Shown piece by piece: positions 1 to 6,692 of a DNA stretch of 26,105 bases; positions within the stretch are counted from its first letter, which is position 1, and each line of letters opens with the position of its first letter. Location of the stretch: positions 1 through 26,105 of IMG/VR virus record IMGVR_UViG_3300023179_000450, one strand, 5' to 3'. The translations under genes were made by a program, and so were the position numbers. A model generated the notes under the pieces. The model did not search any database. It worked only from the letters and a program-made list of their open reading frames with translations, and was not told where the DNA came from. Source of the stretch: a virus.

Positions 1-811
1 ACTTCATATATGTGAAGTAAACTTTGCTTGCTAAATCGTGTTCTTGTATTAATTCTGGTAAGTCCCAACCCAAGTCTGGATAGCTTGTGTGACAATATAA
101 AAAATATTTTTCTGGATTAGGTACTAAGTTTAATAGTTTTTTAAAAGCTATGAATAAATCTGGATATAATTTTCTCCTTTGATTTCTCATAACTGTTCCT
201 ACTATATTAGCATTGATATCAATACCTAGACTTTGCCTTAGTGCTTCTTTATTTTCTATAGGCTGATAAGCAGAATCGGCAGATGGTGGCGCACTACCTA
301 GATAATTAATCTTGCCGCCGGATTGATCAATTAATACCCTTCCAGCCCAATCAGAGTATGTAAAACACGCATCAGCGTTTGCGTATGTAGCAATCCATTG
401 TCTTGCTTGTGGTGCTGCATCTACCGTTGGCATTATTGCCCACTTAAAGAATTTTCTAAATGGCGACCTTTCAGCAAAATCTAACATCCAAAAATCTCTA
501 ATATCGCATACAACGTCTGGCTTAAAATCAAGACAAACATCGTTGAATATAAATTCACCAAATTGATTGGTTGGTATTGAATTATAAGCTTCGTGTTCTT
601 CCTTGGAGCATTTATCGTCTGGAGCTACTCCATAATATTTCCAAGGTAGATTACTACCTCTTTGGTCGTGCCTATGACCATAAGCTGCTAATTCTGCTAA
701 TTCATACTTATTAGTACTATGTAGATAATTTAATATTTCTCTTGTGTATGTTGCATATCCAGTATTTAAAAATGTAGCTTCACTGCAAAATAAAATTCTT
801 TTTTTTCTCAT
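1..811 (-). CDS. GT4-type glycosyltransferase, N-terminal part (runs off window)
   Basis: Reading from an ATG at 811, an open frame of 270 codons runs to the window edge without a stop, so the C-terminus is missing. The protein opens with MRKKRILFCSEATFLNTGYA, the beta-strand plus glycine loop typical of the first Rossmann domain of GT-B glycosyltransferases. Later come a 'PDVVCDIRD' strand, 'FTYSDWAGRVL' (the usual 'counting on' segment before the second domain) and 'NIVGTVMRNQRRKLYPDLFIAFKKL', which matches the start of the GT4 nucleotide-sugar domain. GT4 enzymes transfer sugars from nucleotide sugars. In phages they may modify DNA, virions or host surface, and the substrate here cannot be told. 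It follows the SSB-like gene by 4 bases and is probably in the same transcript. Confidence 0.8.
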   Translation of the reverse strand, partial: MRKKRILFCSEATFLNTGYATYTREILNYLHSTNKYELAELAAYGHRHDQRGSNLPWKYYGVAPDDKCSKEEHEAYNSIPTNQFGEFIFNDVCLDFKPDVVCDIRDFWMLDFAERSPFRKFFKWAIMPTVDAAPQARQWIATYANADACFTYSDWAGRVLIDQSGGKINYLGSAPPSADSAYQPIENKEALRQSLGIDINANIVGTVMRNQRRKLYPDLFIAFKKLLNLVPNPEKYFLYCHTSYPDLGWDLPELIQEHDLASKVYFTYMK

Positions 812-815
812 ATTA

Positions 816-1130
816 TTAATCTCTATTTTCTAGATTGCAAATATCAAATTCGTTAATTCTAAATACTATTCTGTCATCATTTTTTTCTACTTGTCTAGCA
901 CTCGCATTAATAGTTATTTTTGTGCCTTTTTTAGCAAATTTGGCAATAGTTTCAGCGCCAGTATGCCAAGCCTCACAATATATGTGAGTAGCTATTTTTG
1001 TTTTTTCTCCAGTACTCTTAGTCTTCCTATAAGAGTAGACTACTAATATAAACTCTGCCAATGTTACACCATCCATTTTACTAATTAAAGGGTCTTCTGT
1101 CAGATAACCCGTAAATAAACAAGAATTCAT
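816..1130 (-). CDS. ssb: SSB-like OB-fold single-stranded DNA-binding protein
   Basis: A 104-residue protein. The opening 'MNSCLFTGYLTEDPLI' and the following beta-strands ('LAEFILVVYSY', 'IATHIYCEAWHTGAETIAKF', 'KGTKITINA') match the OB-fold layout of bacterial/phage SSB: strand 1 with G-L-x-x-D-P, then the conserved 'W...A' segment and the 'KKG' turn. SSB coats single-stranded DNA at the fork. The usual flexible tail with an acidic tip is absent, so partner recruitment through that tip is not expected. The start at 1130 is chosen over an upstream ATG at 1154 because GGAGA lies 8 bases before it, and because it begins just after the stop of the polymerase C-piece, where SSB homology starts. 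Its place behind dnaE fits a replisome role. Confidence 0.78.
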   Translation of the reverse strand: MNSCLFTGYLTEDPLISKMDGVTLAEFILVVYSYRKTKSTGEKTKIATHIYCEAWHTGAETIAKFAKKGTKITINASARQVEKNDDRIVFRINEFDICNLENRD

Positions 1131-1131
1131 T

Positions 1132-2691
1132 CTATGTCTCCATAATTTTTTCAATGATTAAAGAATCGTTTTTACCCTTAGAATTACAACAAAGAACTAA
1201 ATTATTGCCTTCATATAATATATATTTGTATTTTTCTTTAATGGATGGAAAAGCTACAACATTATCTAATATACATGTGTCATCTTCAATAGTCAAAAAT
1301 GCCATCTTTTGTCCTTTAGATTCTCCATTTTTAATAGTATATTCTGATATTTCTTTTATGTTAGCTACTATGCAAATATTATTGCCCTTTTTACCGTTAG
1401 CTACTTCTTTACACGTAGTATTTGCTAAAGAAGTATCAGCAGTTTCTACTTTAGTAAATGTTATTGGACAACCTAAAAATTTGATTTCTTGATCTATTAT
1501 CCATTTTGTGCTATCTTCTAAACTATATGGTGGATTAAGAAGTAACTGTATTTCATTTTCAACAATTTGCTGTCTTTCCTTTTTACTAGTTCCACCACCA
1601 AGTTTTTTTGTCGGCGCTAAAGATCTTAATGCCTGTAATAAATTAGTCCATTGCAATGTATTATACTCTTCTGTCAGCCATTTTTGTTCAGCTAGTGTCA
1701 ATGTTTTAAAAATTTCATATTCATATAAAGCCCTTGTTCTACTAATAGATCCATTAAAATCTCTAAAGAATCCTATAGAAGCTAAAGCCTTAAAAGCCGT
1801 CGAGTTTATTCTACTACTTAAATATAGAAGTATTTCTAGCCAAGTAAATTGTGTTATCTTTTTATTTTGTTCTTTTTCTATTTCTTTAATTGCTTCTATT
1901 ACAGCTTCGCCTGTCTTTCCGGTAAGTGATTTTATATCTTTTATACCAAAATATATCTTCCCACCTTGAATATTAAATTTCTCCTTAAAGTTCTTTAAGC
2001 TAGGAGTTGTTACTTGTATATCAAATAGCTTTGCTTCGGAAATAAGTTCATATATTTCTTGGTGTGGGTCTTGCTTTTCATTAGCGTAATATAAATAAGA
2101 TAAAAAAAACTCTTTTGTGTTATGGGTTTTATAATATGCGCTTAGATAAGAGCAAGCTGCATATGAAACACTATGAGATTTATTGAAAGCGTACCTTGAA
2201 GATTTTTCAATCCATCCAAAAATTTGCTCTGCCTCTTCCTTAGTAACGATTCCAACGCGCTCTGCTCCAGCTATAAATGATTTTTTGACTTCATTCATGA
2301 GGTCAGCCTTCTTTTTTCCAATCGCTTTACGAAGAATGTCAGCTTCTTGTAGATTGAAACCAGCTATTTTCTCAGCAATGCGCATAGACTGTTCTTGATA
2401 AACTAAAACACCATAAGTTGGTTTAAGTATATCCTCAAGCGATGGGTGTAAATAGGTTACTTCTTCTCTACCGTGTTTTCTATCTACGTAGTGTTGAGTC
2501 ATAGACTTACCATCTAACATAGATTTTAAAGTTCCCGGCCTAATAATAGCAATAAGTGCTGATAGTTCTTCTAAGTTAGTTGGAGCAACTTTTTTAGACC
2601 AAGACTTACCAAGGTTACTTTCTAGCTGAAATATACCCTTAGTTCTTCCTTCTGCAAATAATTTCCAAGTATCTATATCTTTATAGTCCAT
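1132..2691 (-). CDS. dnaE: DNA polymerase III alpha subunit, C-terminal piece (fingers, HhH, OB)
   Basis: A 519-residue protein that is the C-terminal half of a bacterial DnaE. Residues 19-25 are GIFQLES. Then come 'RPGTL' (51-55), 'YVDRKHGREE' (68-77), 'PTYGVLVYQEQ' (91-101), 'EADILRKAIGKKK' (116-128) and 'FNKSHSVSYAACSY' (169-182), all hallmark DnaE fingers motifs in the right order. A helix-hairpin-helix region ('IYFGIKDIKSLTGK') follows, and an OB-fold occupies about 403-519. It lacks the PHP domain and the catalytic aspartates, which are encoded at 5249-6346 and 4381-5199. An in-frame TAG lies 4 codons before the ATG, so this is a separate polypeptide, not a frameshifted continuation. 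The ATG sits inside the last codons of the endonuclease VII-like gene with no clear ribosome binding site, which suggests translational coupling. Confidence 0.93.
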   Translation of the reverse strand: MDYKDIDTWKLFAEGRTKGIFQLESNLGKSWSKKVAPTNLEELSALIAIIRPGTLKSMLDGKSMTQHYVDRKHGREEVTYLHPSLEDILKPTYGVLVYQEQSMRIAEKIAGFNLQEADILRKAIGKKKADLMNEVKKSFIAGAERVGIVTKEEAEQIFGWIEKSSRYAFNKSHSVSYAACSYLSAYYKTHNTKEFFLSYLYYANEKQDPHQEIYELISEAKLFDIQVTTPSLKNFKEKFNIQGGKIYFGIKDIKSLTGKTGEAVIEAIKEIEKEQNKKITQFTWLEILLYLSSRINSTAFKALASIGFFRDFNGSISRTRALYEYEIFKTLTLAEQKWLTEEYNTLQWTNLLQALRSLAPTKKLGGGTSKKERQQIVENEIQLLLNPPYSLEDSTKWIIDQEIKFLGCPITFTKVETADTSLANTTCKEVANGKKGNNICIVANIKEISEYTIKNGESKGQKMAFLTIEDDTCILDNVVAFPSIKEKYKYILYEGNNLVLCCNSKGKNDSLIIEKIMET

Positions 2692-3025
2692 TGTTTTTTT
2701 CTAATAAGTAATTTAAAGCTTTAACGATACCGTCTATATTATCTCCAAGTTTTCCAAGCCCAGTATTGCAACGCTCACACAACCAACCCCTAAATTTATT
2801 ATTTGAGTGATCATGATCTAAACACCACTTTAATGGTATTTTTTTACAACACTCGCACACGCTGGGTTTATTTGGTGCCTGCTTATGTAACTCTCTTCTT
2901 ATTAATGAGTGTTCTTTTATGCACTGTCTACATCTCATGTCTAATTTATCTTTGTACATATTGTGTTTTGGAAATTGATTTAGCGATTTTTCTTCTTTGC
3001 AATAAATACAAATTTTACTTGACAT
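2681..3025 (-). CDS. Recombination endonuclease VII-like HNH (His-Me finger) nuclease
   Basis: A 114-residue protein. The C-terminal half, 'VCECCKK' (C57, C59, C60), 'WCLDHDH' (DHDH at 70-73), 'FRGWLCERCNTGLGKLGDN' (C83, C86), is the signature of the endonuclease VII family (T4 gp49, Pfam Endonuclease_7): a zinc-anchored beta-beta-alpha nuclease that cuts branched DNA. A second N-terminal cysteine pair arrangement (C6xxC9 and C32xxC35) forms another likely zinc site. Start 3025 (MSSKICIYC) is chosen because it lies where homology begins and overlaps the exonuclease stop by 11 bases; an ATG at 3061 in the same frame would overlap far more. In T4 this enzyme resolves DNA junctions before packaging. 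Here it lies between two pieces of the polymerase, where many relatives act as free-standing mobile nucleases. Both roles are possible. Confidence 0.85.
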   Translation of the reverse strand: MSSKICIYCKEEKSLNQFPKHNMYKDKLDMRCRQCIKEHSLIRRELHKQAPNKPSVCECCKKIPLKWCLDHDHSNNKFRGWLCERCNTGLGKLGDNIDGIVKALNYLLEKNNGL

Positions 3026-3695
3026 ATAGATTACCATTAGCAAAAGCTTTATCAAATTCAATATTTTGATATACAGCCCTATGGGTTTTTAGTAACTTGA
3101 TAAATATGTTGGCGGTATCTTTAACGTCTTGTAGAGCATCATGTGCATTATCTAAGCTTAATCCCATTTTTTCTCTTAGTGAATCCATACTTATAGACTT
3201 AACACTTGGATCTGCTTCTGTCCACATAAAAATATTATCCATAAGATCTACTTTATAAACTTTGCTAAACAATTTTTGATGATCTTTTGTTTTATCCCAA
3301 GGTCCAAATTCTCTACACAGTCTATCAATAATGATTAGATCAAAACCTATAATGTTATATCCAACTGGTATTGGGTTAAAAAACGGTTCACCCTTCCAAT
3401 TATATTGGTCTACAAACTTTGTAAATTTTGCCCATACTGATTTTAAGCATGGTGCTTCTTCTAGTTTTTCTCTAGACTTTCCAGTTATTTTTAAAGCACC
3501 ATCCTCTATTGGATCTAGTCCAGCACTAATAGCTTGATCATCATCTAATATAGGTTTAATTTCACTATTAAATGTTCCCTTTACTGATAAATTTCTACCG
3601 TCTAAAGCTATAGCAGCAATTTGAGTAGGCTGCGTCTTGTGGGGGTTTCTTGATCCTGTCTCCCAGTCAAACACAATAAAATCACGATTTGCCAT
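3015..3695 (-). CDS. DEDDh 3'-5' exonuclease (proofreading/epsilon-like)
   Basis: A 226-residue protein with all five DEDDh residues: D10 and E12 in 'VFDWETG', D119 in 'GYNIIGFDL', H185 and D190 in 'NAHDALQDVKD'. Family members (DnaQ/epsilon, exonuclease I, RNase T) remove nucleotides from 3' ends with two metal ions. A bacterial replicative alpha subunit normally borrows proofreading from such an enzyme, and this gene lies between two pieces of dnaE, so proofreading for the phage polymerase is the most likely role (inference). The ATG has AAGGAG 7 bases upstream and overlaps the preceding HNH gene by 14 bases. No clamp-binding motif was identified. A DNA repair or degradation role is the alternative. 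Confidence 0.88.
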   Translation of the reverse strand: MANRDFIVFDWETGSRNPHKTQPTQIAAIALDGRNLSVKGTFNSEIKPILDDDQAISAGLDPIEDGALKITGKSREKLEEAPCLKSVWAKFTKFVDQYNWKGEPFFNPIPVGYNIIGFDLIIIDRLCREFGPWDKTKDHQKLFSKVYKVDLMDNIFMWTEADPSVKSISMDSLREKMGLSLDNAHDALQDVKDTANIFIKLLKTHRAVYQNIEFDKAFANGNLYVK

Positions 3696-4320
3696 GAATA
3701 TGCTCCTTGTGTGGCGTAGAACTATACAACGTCTTAAAAATTCTTTGATCCTTATTTTGCTTAACTATTGCCTCGCAAAAATCTAGAAACTCTTGCTCTA
3801 ACATATTGCCTTTCATTATATTAACTCTTTTGTGTACCCATTGTACATTTCCTTCTACATACCCCTTGGATGGGTCAATTCTATCTAATGATGCTGTCCC
3901 ATGTCCCATTGCGTGTTCTAAATTATTACGCGAAAAAAATATTGGCAACCCGGTATATTTGCACTTTCTTTCTTGGGCAATAAAAAGATTCCAAATATAC
4001 TCTTTGGTTACAAGAAATTCTAATCCTCGGCTTTTGGCCCCGGCTTTTATAGATGATAAAAATGTCCCCTGCATATCCTCATAGCCAGTAAATCTTGGAT
4101 TTTTGATACCGCTTAAATAACAGCGTTTTTTTCTAAATTCTATCCCATTTGCTGCTAATATTTTTCTAATTTTTCTTGGATATGAATTTACCTCATTAGC
4201 AATTTGTAAAGCGCTCTTTCCATCACCATATGCCTTTATGACATATTCATGATCGATATCTTGTGCATATTTCCTGTCTGGAATGAATCTGCCATTATCT
4301 TTATTTCTTTTAGTTGCCAT
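3682..4320 (-). CDS. HNH endonuclease, probable free-standing homing endonuclease
   Basis: A 212-residue protein. The N-terminus (about 23-58) reads like a helix-turn-helix: 'VIKAYGDGKSALQIANEV' followed by 'RKIRKILAANGIEF'. The nuclease half has 'CKYTGLPI' (C120 with the T-G turn) and 'ASLDRIDPSKGYVEGNVQWV' (143-162), then 'HKRVNIMKG'. These are typical of phage HNH enzymes in which a CxxTG strand precedes the 'LDRID...Y..GN..WV' core. It starts 61 bases after the stop of the DnaE middle piece, with GGAG 8 bases before the ATG, and it overlaps the exonuclease gene. Its position at the second break of dnaE suggests it is the mobile element that opened the gap, cutting an unbroken dnaE allele to spread. 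That is inference, since no cut site can be read from sequence alone. Confidence 0.87.
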   Translation of the reverse strand: MATKRNKDNGRFIPDRKYAQDIDHEYVIKAYGDGKSALQIANEVNSYPRKIRKILAANGIEFRKKRCYLSGIKNPRFTGYEDMQGTFLSSIKAGAKSRGLEFLVTKEYIWNLFIAQERKCKYTGLPIFFSRNNLEHAMGHGTASLDRIDPSKGYVEGNVQWVHKRVNIMKGNMLEQEFLDFCEAIVKQNKDQRIFKTLYSSTPHKEHIHGKS

Positions 4321-4340
4321 AATTTTTCTCCGCGTAACTT

Positions 4341-4380
4341 CCGTTCCAAGATAATATACACAAAAAGACTTTGGAACTGG
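4341..4380 (-). other. Hairpin immediately after the DnaE middle-piece stop codon
   Basis: Arms GTTCCAA (4343-4349) and TTGGAAC (4371-4377) are perfect 7-base inverted repeats. Two further C-G pairs close the base of the stem across a one-base bulge, and a 21-base loop separates the arms. The stem starts directly next to the stop codon of the preceding gene and ends about 20 bases before the HNH start. No U-tract follows it on the transcribed strand, so it is not a standard terminator. It may protect or process the mRNA at this junction, or be a remnant of whatever inserted here. Folding has not been computed. Confidence 0.45.
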
Positions 4381-5199
4381 TTATACCTTTACAGTTTCCT
4401 GTATCTTCATTATTTTATCAAGTAAAGTTAAACCTAAAACATCAAATTTAACATGACCTAACGCTTCTAGATCTGTCATTTCTAATCCTGCAATTTTTTC
4501 TGATGAACCTTTCTGCTTAACCATTGGGCATACTTTGTGTAATGGTTCTTTAGATATAACAACACCAGCAGCGTGTTTACCTTGAGTTTTAAACGTACCT
4601 TCTAACTTAATTGCCTGTTCAAAGTATTCAGCATAGTCTCCATCTAATGATCCATCATCATTTATTCTGCAAAAATCTTGAAGCTCGTCTGCGTTATTTA
4701 TTAATGCCCATCTAATAATAGATCTATCATCGTCATCCATTTCTGCTAACTGGTCTGATATTTCTGCTTCATTTGGTATAATTTTTGTTATTGCGTTCAT
4801 TTCTGCAAAAGAGCAAGCTTCATTTACTCTCAATACTTCTTTGATAGCACTCCTTCCTTGAAGTCTACCAAATGTAATCATCTGACTAACCTTATCGTGA
4901 CCATATTTATCTTTAAGATATTTGATGACATCATCTCTATGATTAGCTGGAACGTCCATATCTATATCTGGTAAGGATATATGATCTTCTGTATTTCTAC
5001 CGGCGTTATAAAATCTTGCAAACAAAAGATCAAATTCAATTGGGTCTATTTGTGTAATTCCAATTAAATATGATATTAGACATCCAGCTGCTGAGTTATG
5101 TACACCTAAACCTTCTACATTGTAAGTATGGCTATTCTCTACAGAAATGTCGTGTACTTTACCTTTGTACTTAATTACTTTCTTTTTTGTAAGTTTCAT
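4381..5199 (-). CDS. dnaE: DNA polymerase III alpha subunit, middle piece (catalytic palm) preceded by split-intein C half
   Basis: A 272-residue protein in two parts. Residues 1-35 are the C-terminal half of a split intein, ending 'EGLGVHN'. Residue 36 starts DnaE again with 'SAAGCLISYLIGITQIDP', the exact continuation of GPGRG at the end of the upstream piece. The polymerase part carries 'SLPDIDMDV' (75-83, two or more catalytic aspartates), 'ITFGRLQGRSAIKEVLR', 'GKHAAGVVIS' and 'HVKFDVLGL' (D253, the third palm aspartate), so all active-site carboxylates of the C-family polymerase are on this piece. It ends naturally 19 residues after that motif, in the linker before the GIFQLES region. 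AGGAAAG lies 6 bases before the ATG. After predicted protein splicing the joined N plus middle product would be about 513 residues. Confidence 0.93.
   Translation of the reverse strand: MKLTKKKVIKYKGKVHDISVENSHTYNVEGLGVHNSAAGCLISYLIGITQIDPIEFDLLFARFYNAGRNTEDHISLPDIDMDVPANHRDDVIKYLKDKYGHDKVSQMITFGRLQGRSAIKEVLRVNEACSFAEMNAITKIIPNEAEISDQLAEMDDDDRSIIRWALINNADELQDFCRINDDGSLDGDYAEYFEQAIKLEGTFKTQGKHAAGVVISKEPLHKVCPMVKQKGSSEKIAGLEMTDLEALGHVKFDVLGLTLLDKIMKIQETVKV
5095..5199 (-). other. Split intein, C-terminal half (IntC, 35 residues)
   Basis: Codons 1-35 of the DnaE middle piece. It has the intein C-terminal blocks: 'KVHDISVENSHTYNVEG' followed by 'LGVHN', with the penultimate histidine (H34) and the terminal asparagine (N35) that cyclises to free the C-extein. 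The +1 residue is Ser36, a suitable nucleophile. The first 14 residues carry seven lysines. The length is typical for IntC of naturally split inteins (about 35-40). No homing endonuclease domain is present in either half. Activity is predicted from conserved residues, not shown. Confidence 0.92.
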
Positions 5200-5248
5200 T
5201 ATGAACTTTCCTAGCGGTTTTATAAAATTTTCTTACTGGATCATCCTT

Positions 5249-6346
5249 TTACACTTCTAAAATATCGTCTTTTTCTGTTAAATATTGAGCCTCCACCCAT
5301 CCCCTATTAGTAGTTAGAAATTTATGATCTTTTGTGCATCTTATGACAATTTTGCCAAACCATAATTCTAAAATTTCTTCTTCAACATCATAGATTAGAG
5401 TGTCGTAAACTCTTTGCTCTTTACCTTCACAATCTACAACTTTATCTCCAATTTTTATATCGGATATATTTTTCATTAAGCCGCTTGACATTTTAACTCT
5501 AGTATCTGGTAGAAAACATCCCCTTCCCGGCCCGCTCATCCATCCAGAGTCGTTCACGTATTTAATGATATCTTGCACTATCAAAAAATAACCAAACAAA
5601 TTAGCATTTTTGATTACGTCAAACTCTTCTTTAAATCTATCTAGATACTTCTGCTTGTTTACTTCGTCAGACACTTTCCCCTTATCAATTAGTAATGATT
5701 TCCAGCCTTTTCTGCATAACTCTTTCAAATACTCTTCTTCTGACAAATTATTTGGGCATTTGAATTTTGGCAGAATTGGCTTATTTAGGATATCATAATC
5801 TTCGCATTGATAATAAATGTCATCTAACAACTTTGATGATTTACCCTTGATTATATAATTATTTTCAGATATAGATATTTCGTTTTTCTTTATCTGTTTG
5901 TTTAGATTTGGAAGAGTTGTCTTAAGCTCTGAACATAACAATATTCTATGTAGACTAGCTTGTTCTTTATAACAATAAAAACTGGTTGGAATACCAACAT
6001 CATGACTTAGAAATATAAGATTATTTTTAGCCAATATATTTTTTACTAAAGACTCATCAACATTATTATTATCATCTATAGATGAAATTATCTCTATAAG
6101 ATTATACCAACCGTCCTTGTTTTTTGCGTATAAATTATATCCATCGAATGAACATCCTAATATTGGCTTAATGCCAGCGTCTTTGCAAGCCTTGTAAAAA
6201 GAAACGCATCCAGATATTGTTTTATAATCCGTAATGCCACAAGCCGGATATTCATTATCTTTACAAATCTTTGCTAATTCTTTAGGTTTAGAAAAACCTT
6301 TGAGCAAACTATAGTGCGTATAATTGTTTAATGGAAACCAATTCAA
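5249..6346 (-). CDS. dnaE: DNA polymerase III alpha subunit, N-terminal piece (degenerate PHP) fused to split-intein N half
   Basis: A 365-residue protein. Residues 1-276 are the N-terminus of a DnaE: a shortened PHP domain ('THYSLLKGFSKPKELAK', 'GITDYKTISGCVSFYKACKD', 'AGIKPILGC') and the start of the palm ('LFGYFLIVQDIIKYV', 'GWMSGPGRG' at 268-276). Residues 277-365 are an intein N half. The PHP metal ligands are lost: the HxH of the first motif aligns with NNY and the histidine of 'TDH' is tyrosine, so PHP nuclease activity is not expected. The start codon is TTG at 6346, chosen because AGGTGAT lies 5-6 bases upstream and homology begins at once. A strong hairpin terminator lies 23 bases upstream. 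Two other genes supply the remaining polymerase parts. Confidence 0.92.
   Translation of the reverse strand: MNWFPLNNYTHYSLLKGFSKPKELAKICKDNEYPACGITDYKTISGCVSFYKACKDAGIKPILGCSFDGYNLYAKNKDGWYNLIEIISSIDDNNNVDESLVKNILAKNNLIFLSHDVGIPTSFYCYKEQASLHRILLCSELKTTLPNLNKQIKKNEISISENNYIIKGKSSKLLDDIYYQCEDYDILNKPILPKFKCPNNLSEEEYLKELCRKGWKSLLIDKGKVSDEVNKQKYLDRFKEEFDVIKNANLFGYFLIVQDIIKYVNDSGWMSGPGRGCFLPDTRVKMSSGLMKNISDIKIGDKVVDCEGKEQRVYDTLIYDVEEEILELWFGKIVIRCTKDHKFLTTNRGWVEAQYLTEKDDILEV
5252..5518 (-). other. Split intein, N-terminal half (IntN, 89 residues)
   Basis: Starts at Cys277 of the N piece with CFLPDTRV (splicing block A), directly after GPGRG. Downstream 'IKIGDKVVD' and 'ELWFGKIVIRCTKDHKFLTT' supply blocks N2 and B, the latter with the TxxH motif (T62, H65). 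'GWVEAQYLTEKDDILEV' closes the half before a TAA. The segment is rich in acidic residues ('DVEEEILE', 'TEKDDILEV'), complementary to the lysine-rich IntC. Together the halves make a 124-residue mini-intein without endonuclease, split at the position where naturally split inteins usually break. The halves are encoded 49 bases apart. Confidence 0.92.
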
Positions 6347-6360
6347 TATATCACCTCAAT

Positions 6361-6390
6361 AAAAATATGTGGGGGATTTTACTCCCCCAC
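6361..6390 (-). terminator. Rho-independent terminator
   Basis: An 8-base perfect GC-rich stem, GTGGGGGA at 6369-6376 pairing with TCCCCCAC at 6383-6390, with a 6-base loop. On the minus strand it is followed by ATATTTTTATT, a U-rich run. It lies 11 bases after the stop of the Ig-like gene and directly before the first dnaE piece, separating the two transcription blocks. Confidence 0.85.
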
Positions 6391-6401
6391 AGTAAACTTC
6401 A

Positions 6402-6692
6402 TCACTCTTCTCTTAATAGTTGAACATTTAATGCTGGACTAGAAGGAGCAATTGTATCAGAAGCAACAAAAGTTACAACTGCCGGTTCACTCACATTGCC
6501 AACATCATCAACGTCTACTAGTGATAATACTACACTGTCTCCATGTACAAAAGATCGCTCACCTAAATTTGTTACGTCACTACTAAAAACATCAGTACCT
6601 AAAACAACACCATTTACTGTCACTGTTAGTCTACGCTCCATTACATCAGCGTCTACTGGTGCGGCACAGGTTAATTCATAAACTAAACCCAT
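6402..6692 (-). CDS. Ig-like/FnIII-like beta-sandwich phage protein
   Basis: A 96-residue protein made of short beta-strands: 'LVYELTCAA', 'RRLTVTVNGVVLGT', 'DSVVLSLVDVDDVGNVSEPA', 'VVTFVASDTIAPSSP'. The last part resembles the G-N-x-S-x-P...V-x-D-x-x-x-P edge of Ig/FnIII modules that decorate phage virions or bind carbohydrate. No enzyme motif is visible. The start at 6692 has AAGGAG 6 bases upstream and gives a clean single domain. The frame stays open upstream to an ATG at 6842 that also has a ribosome binding site (see separate entry), so a longer membrane-anchored form is possible. A terminator follows the stop. A role as a small virion decoration protein is inference. Confidence 0.7.
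   Translation of the reverse strand: MGLVYELTCAAPVDADVMERRLTVTVNGVVLGTDVFSSDVTNLGERSFVHGDSVVLSLVDVDDVGNVSEPAVVTFVASDTIAPSSPALNVQLLREE

Noticed and set aside
1508-1969. 153-codon plus-strand open frame
   Set aside because: It is antisense to the well-supported DnaE C piece, has no ribosome binding site of note and a composition typical of a shadow frame. The same holds for the other plus-strand frames in the window.
2671-2690. GGACTATAAAGATATAG at the start of the DnaE C piece, resembling group I intron core words
   Set aside because: It encodes DYKDID in the polymerase frame, and the second element lacks the pairing TAGTC. No wider intron structure was found by eye.
2692-4380. Sequencing frameshift as the cause of the broken polymerase
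   Set aside because: The pieces are separated by three complete, functional-looking genes with their own ribosome binding sites, which an error cannot produce.
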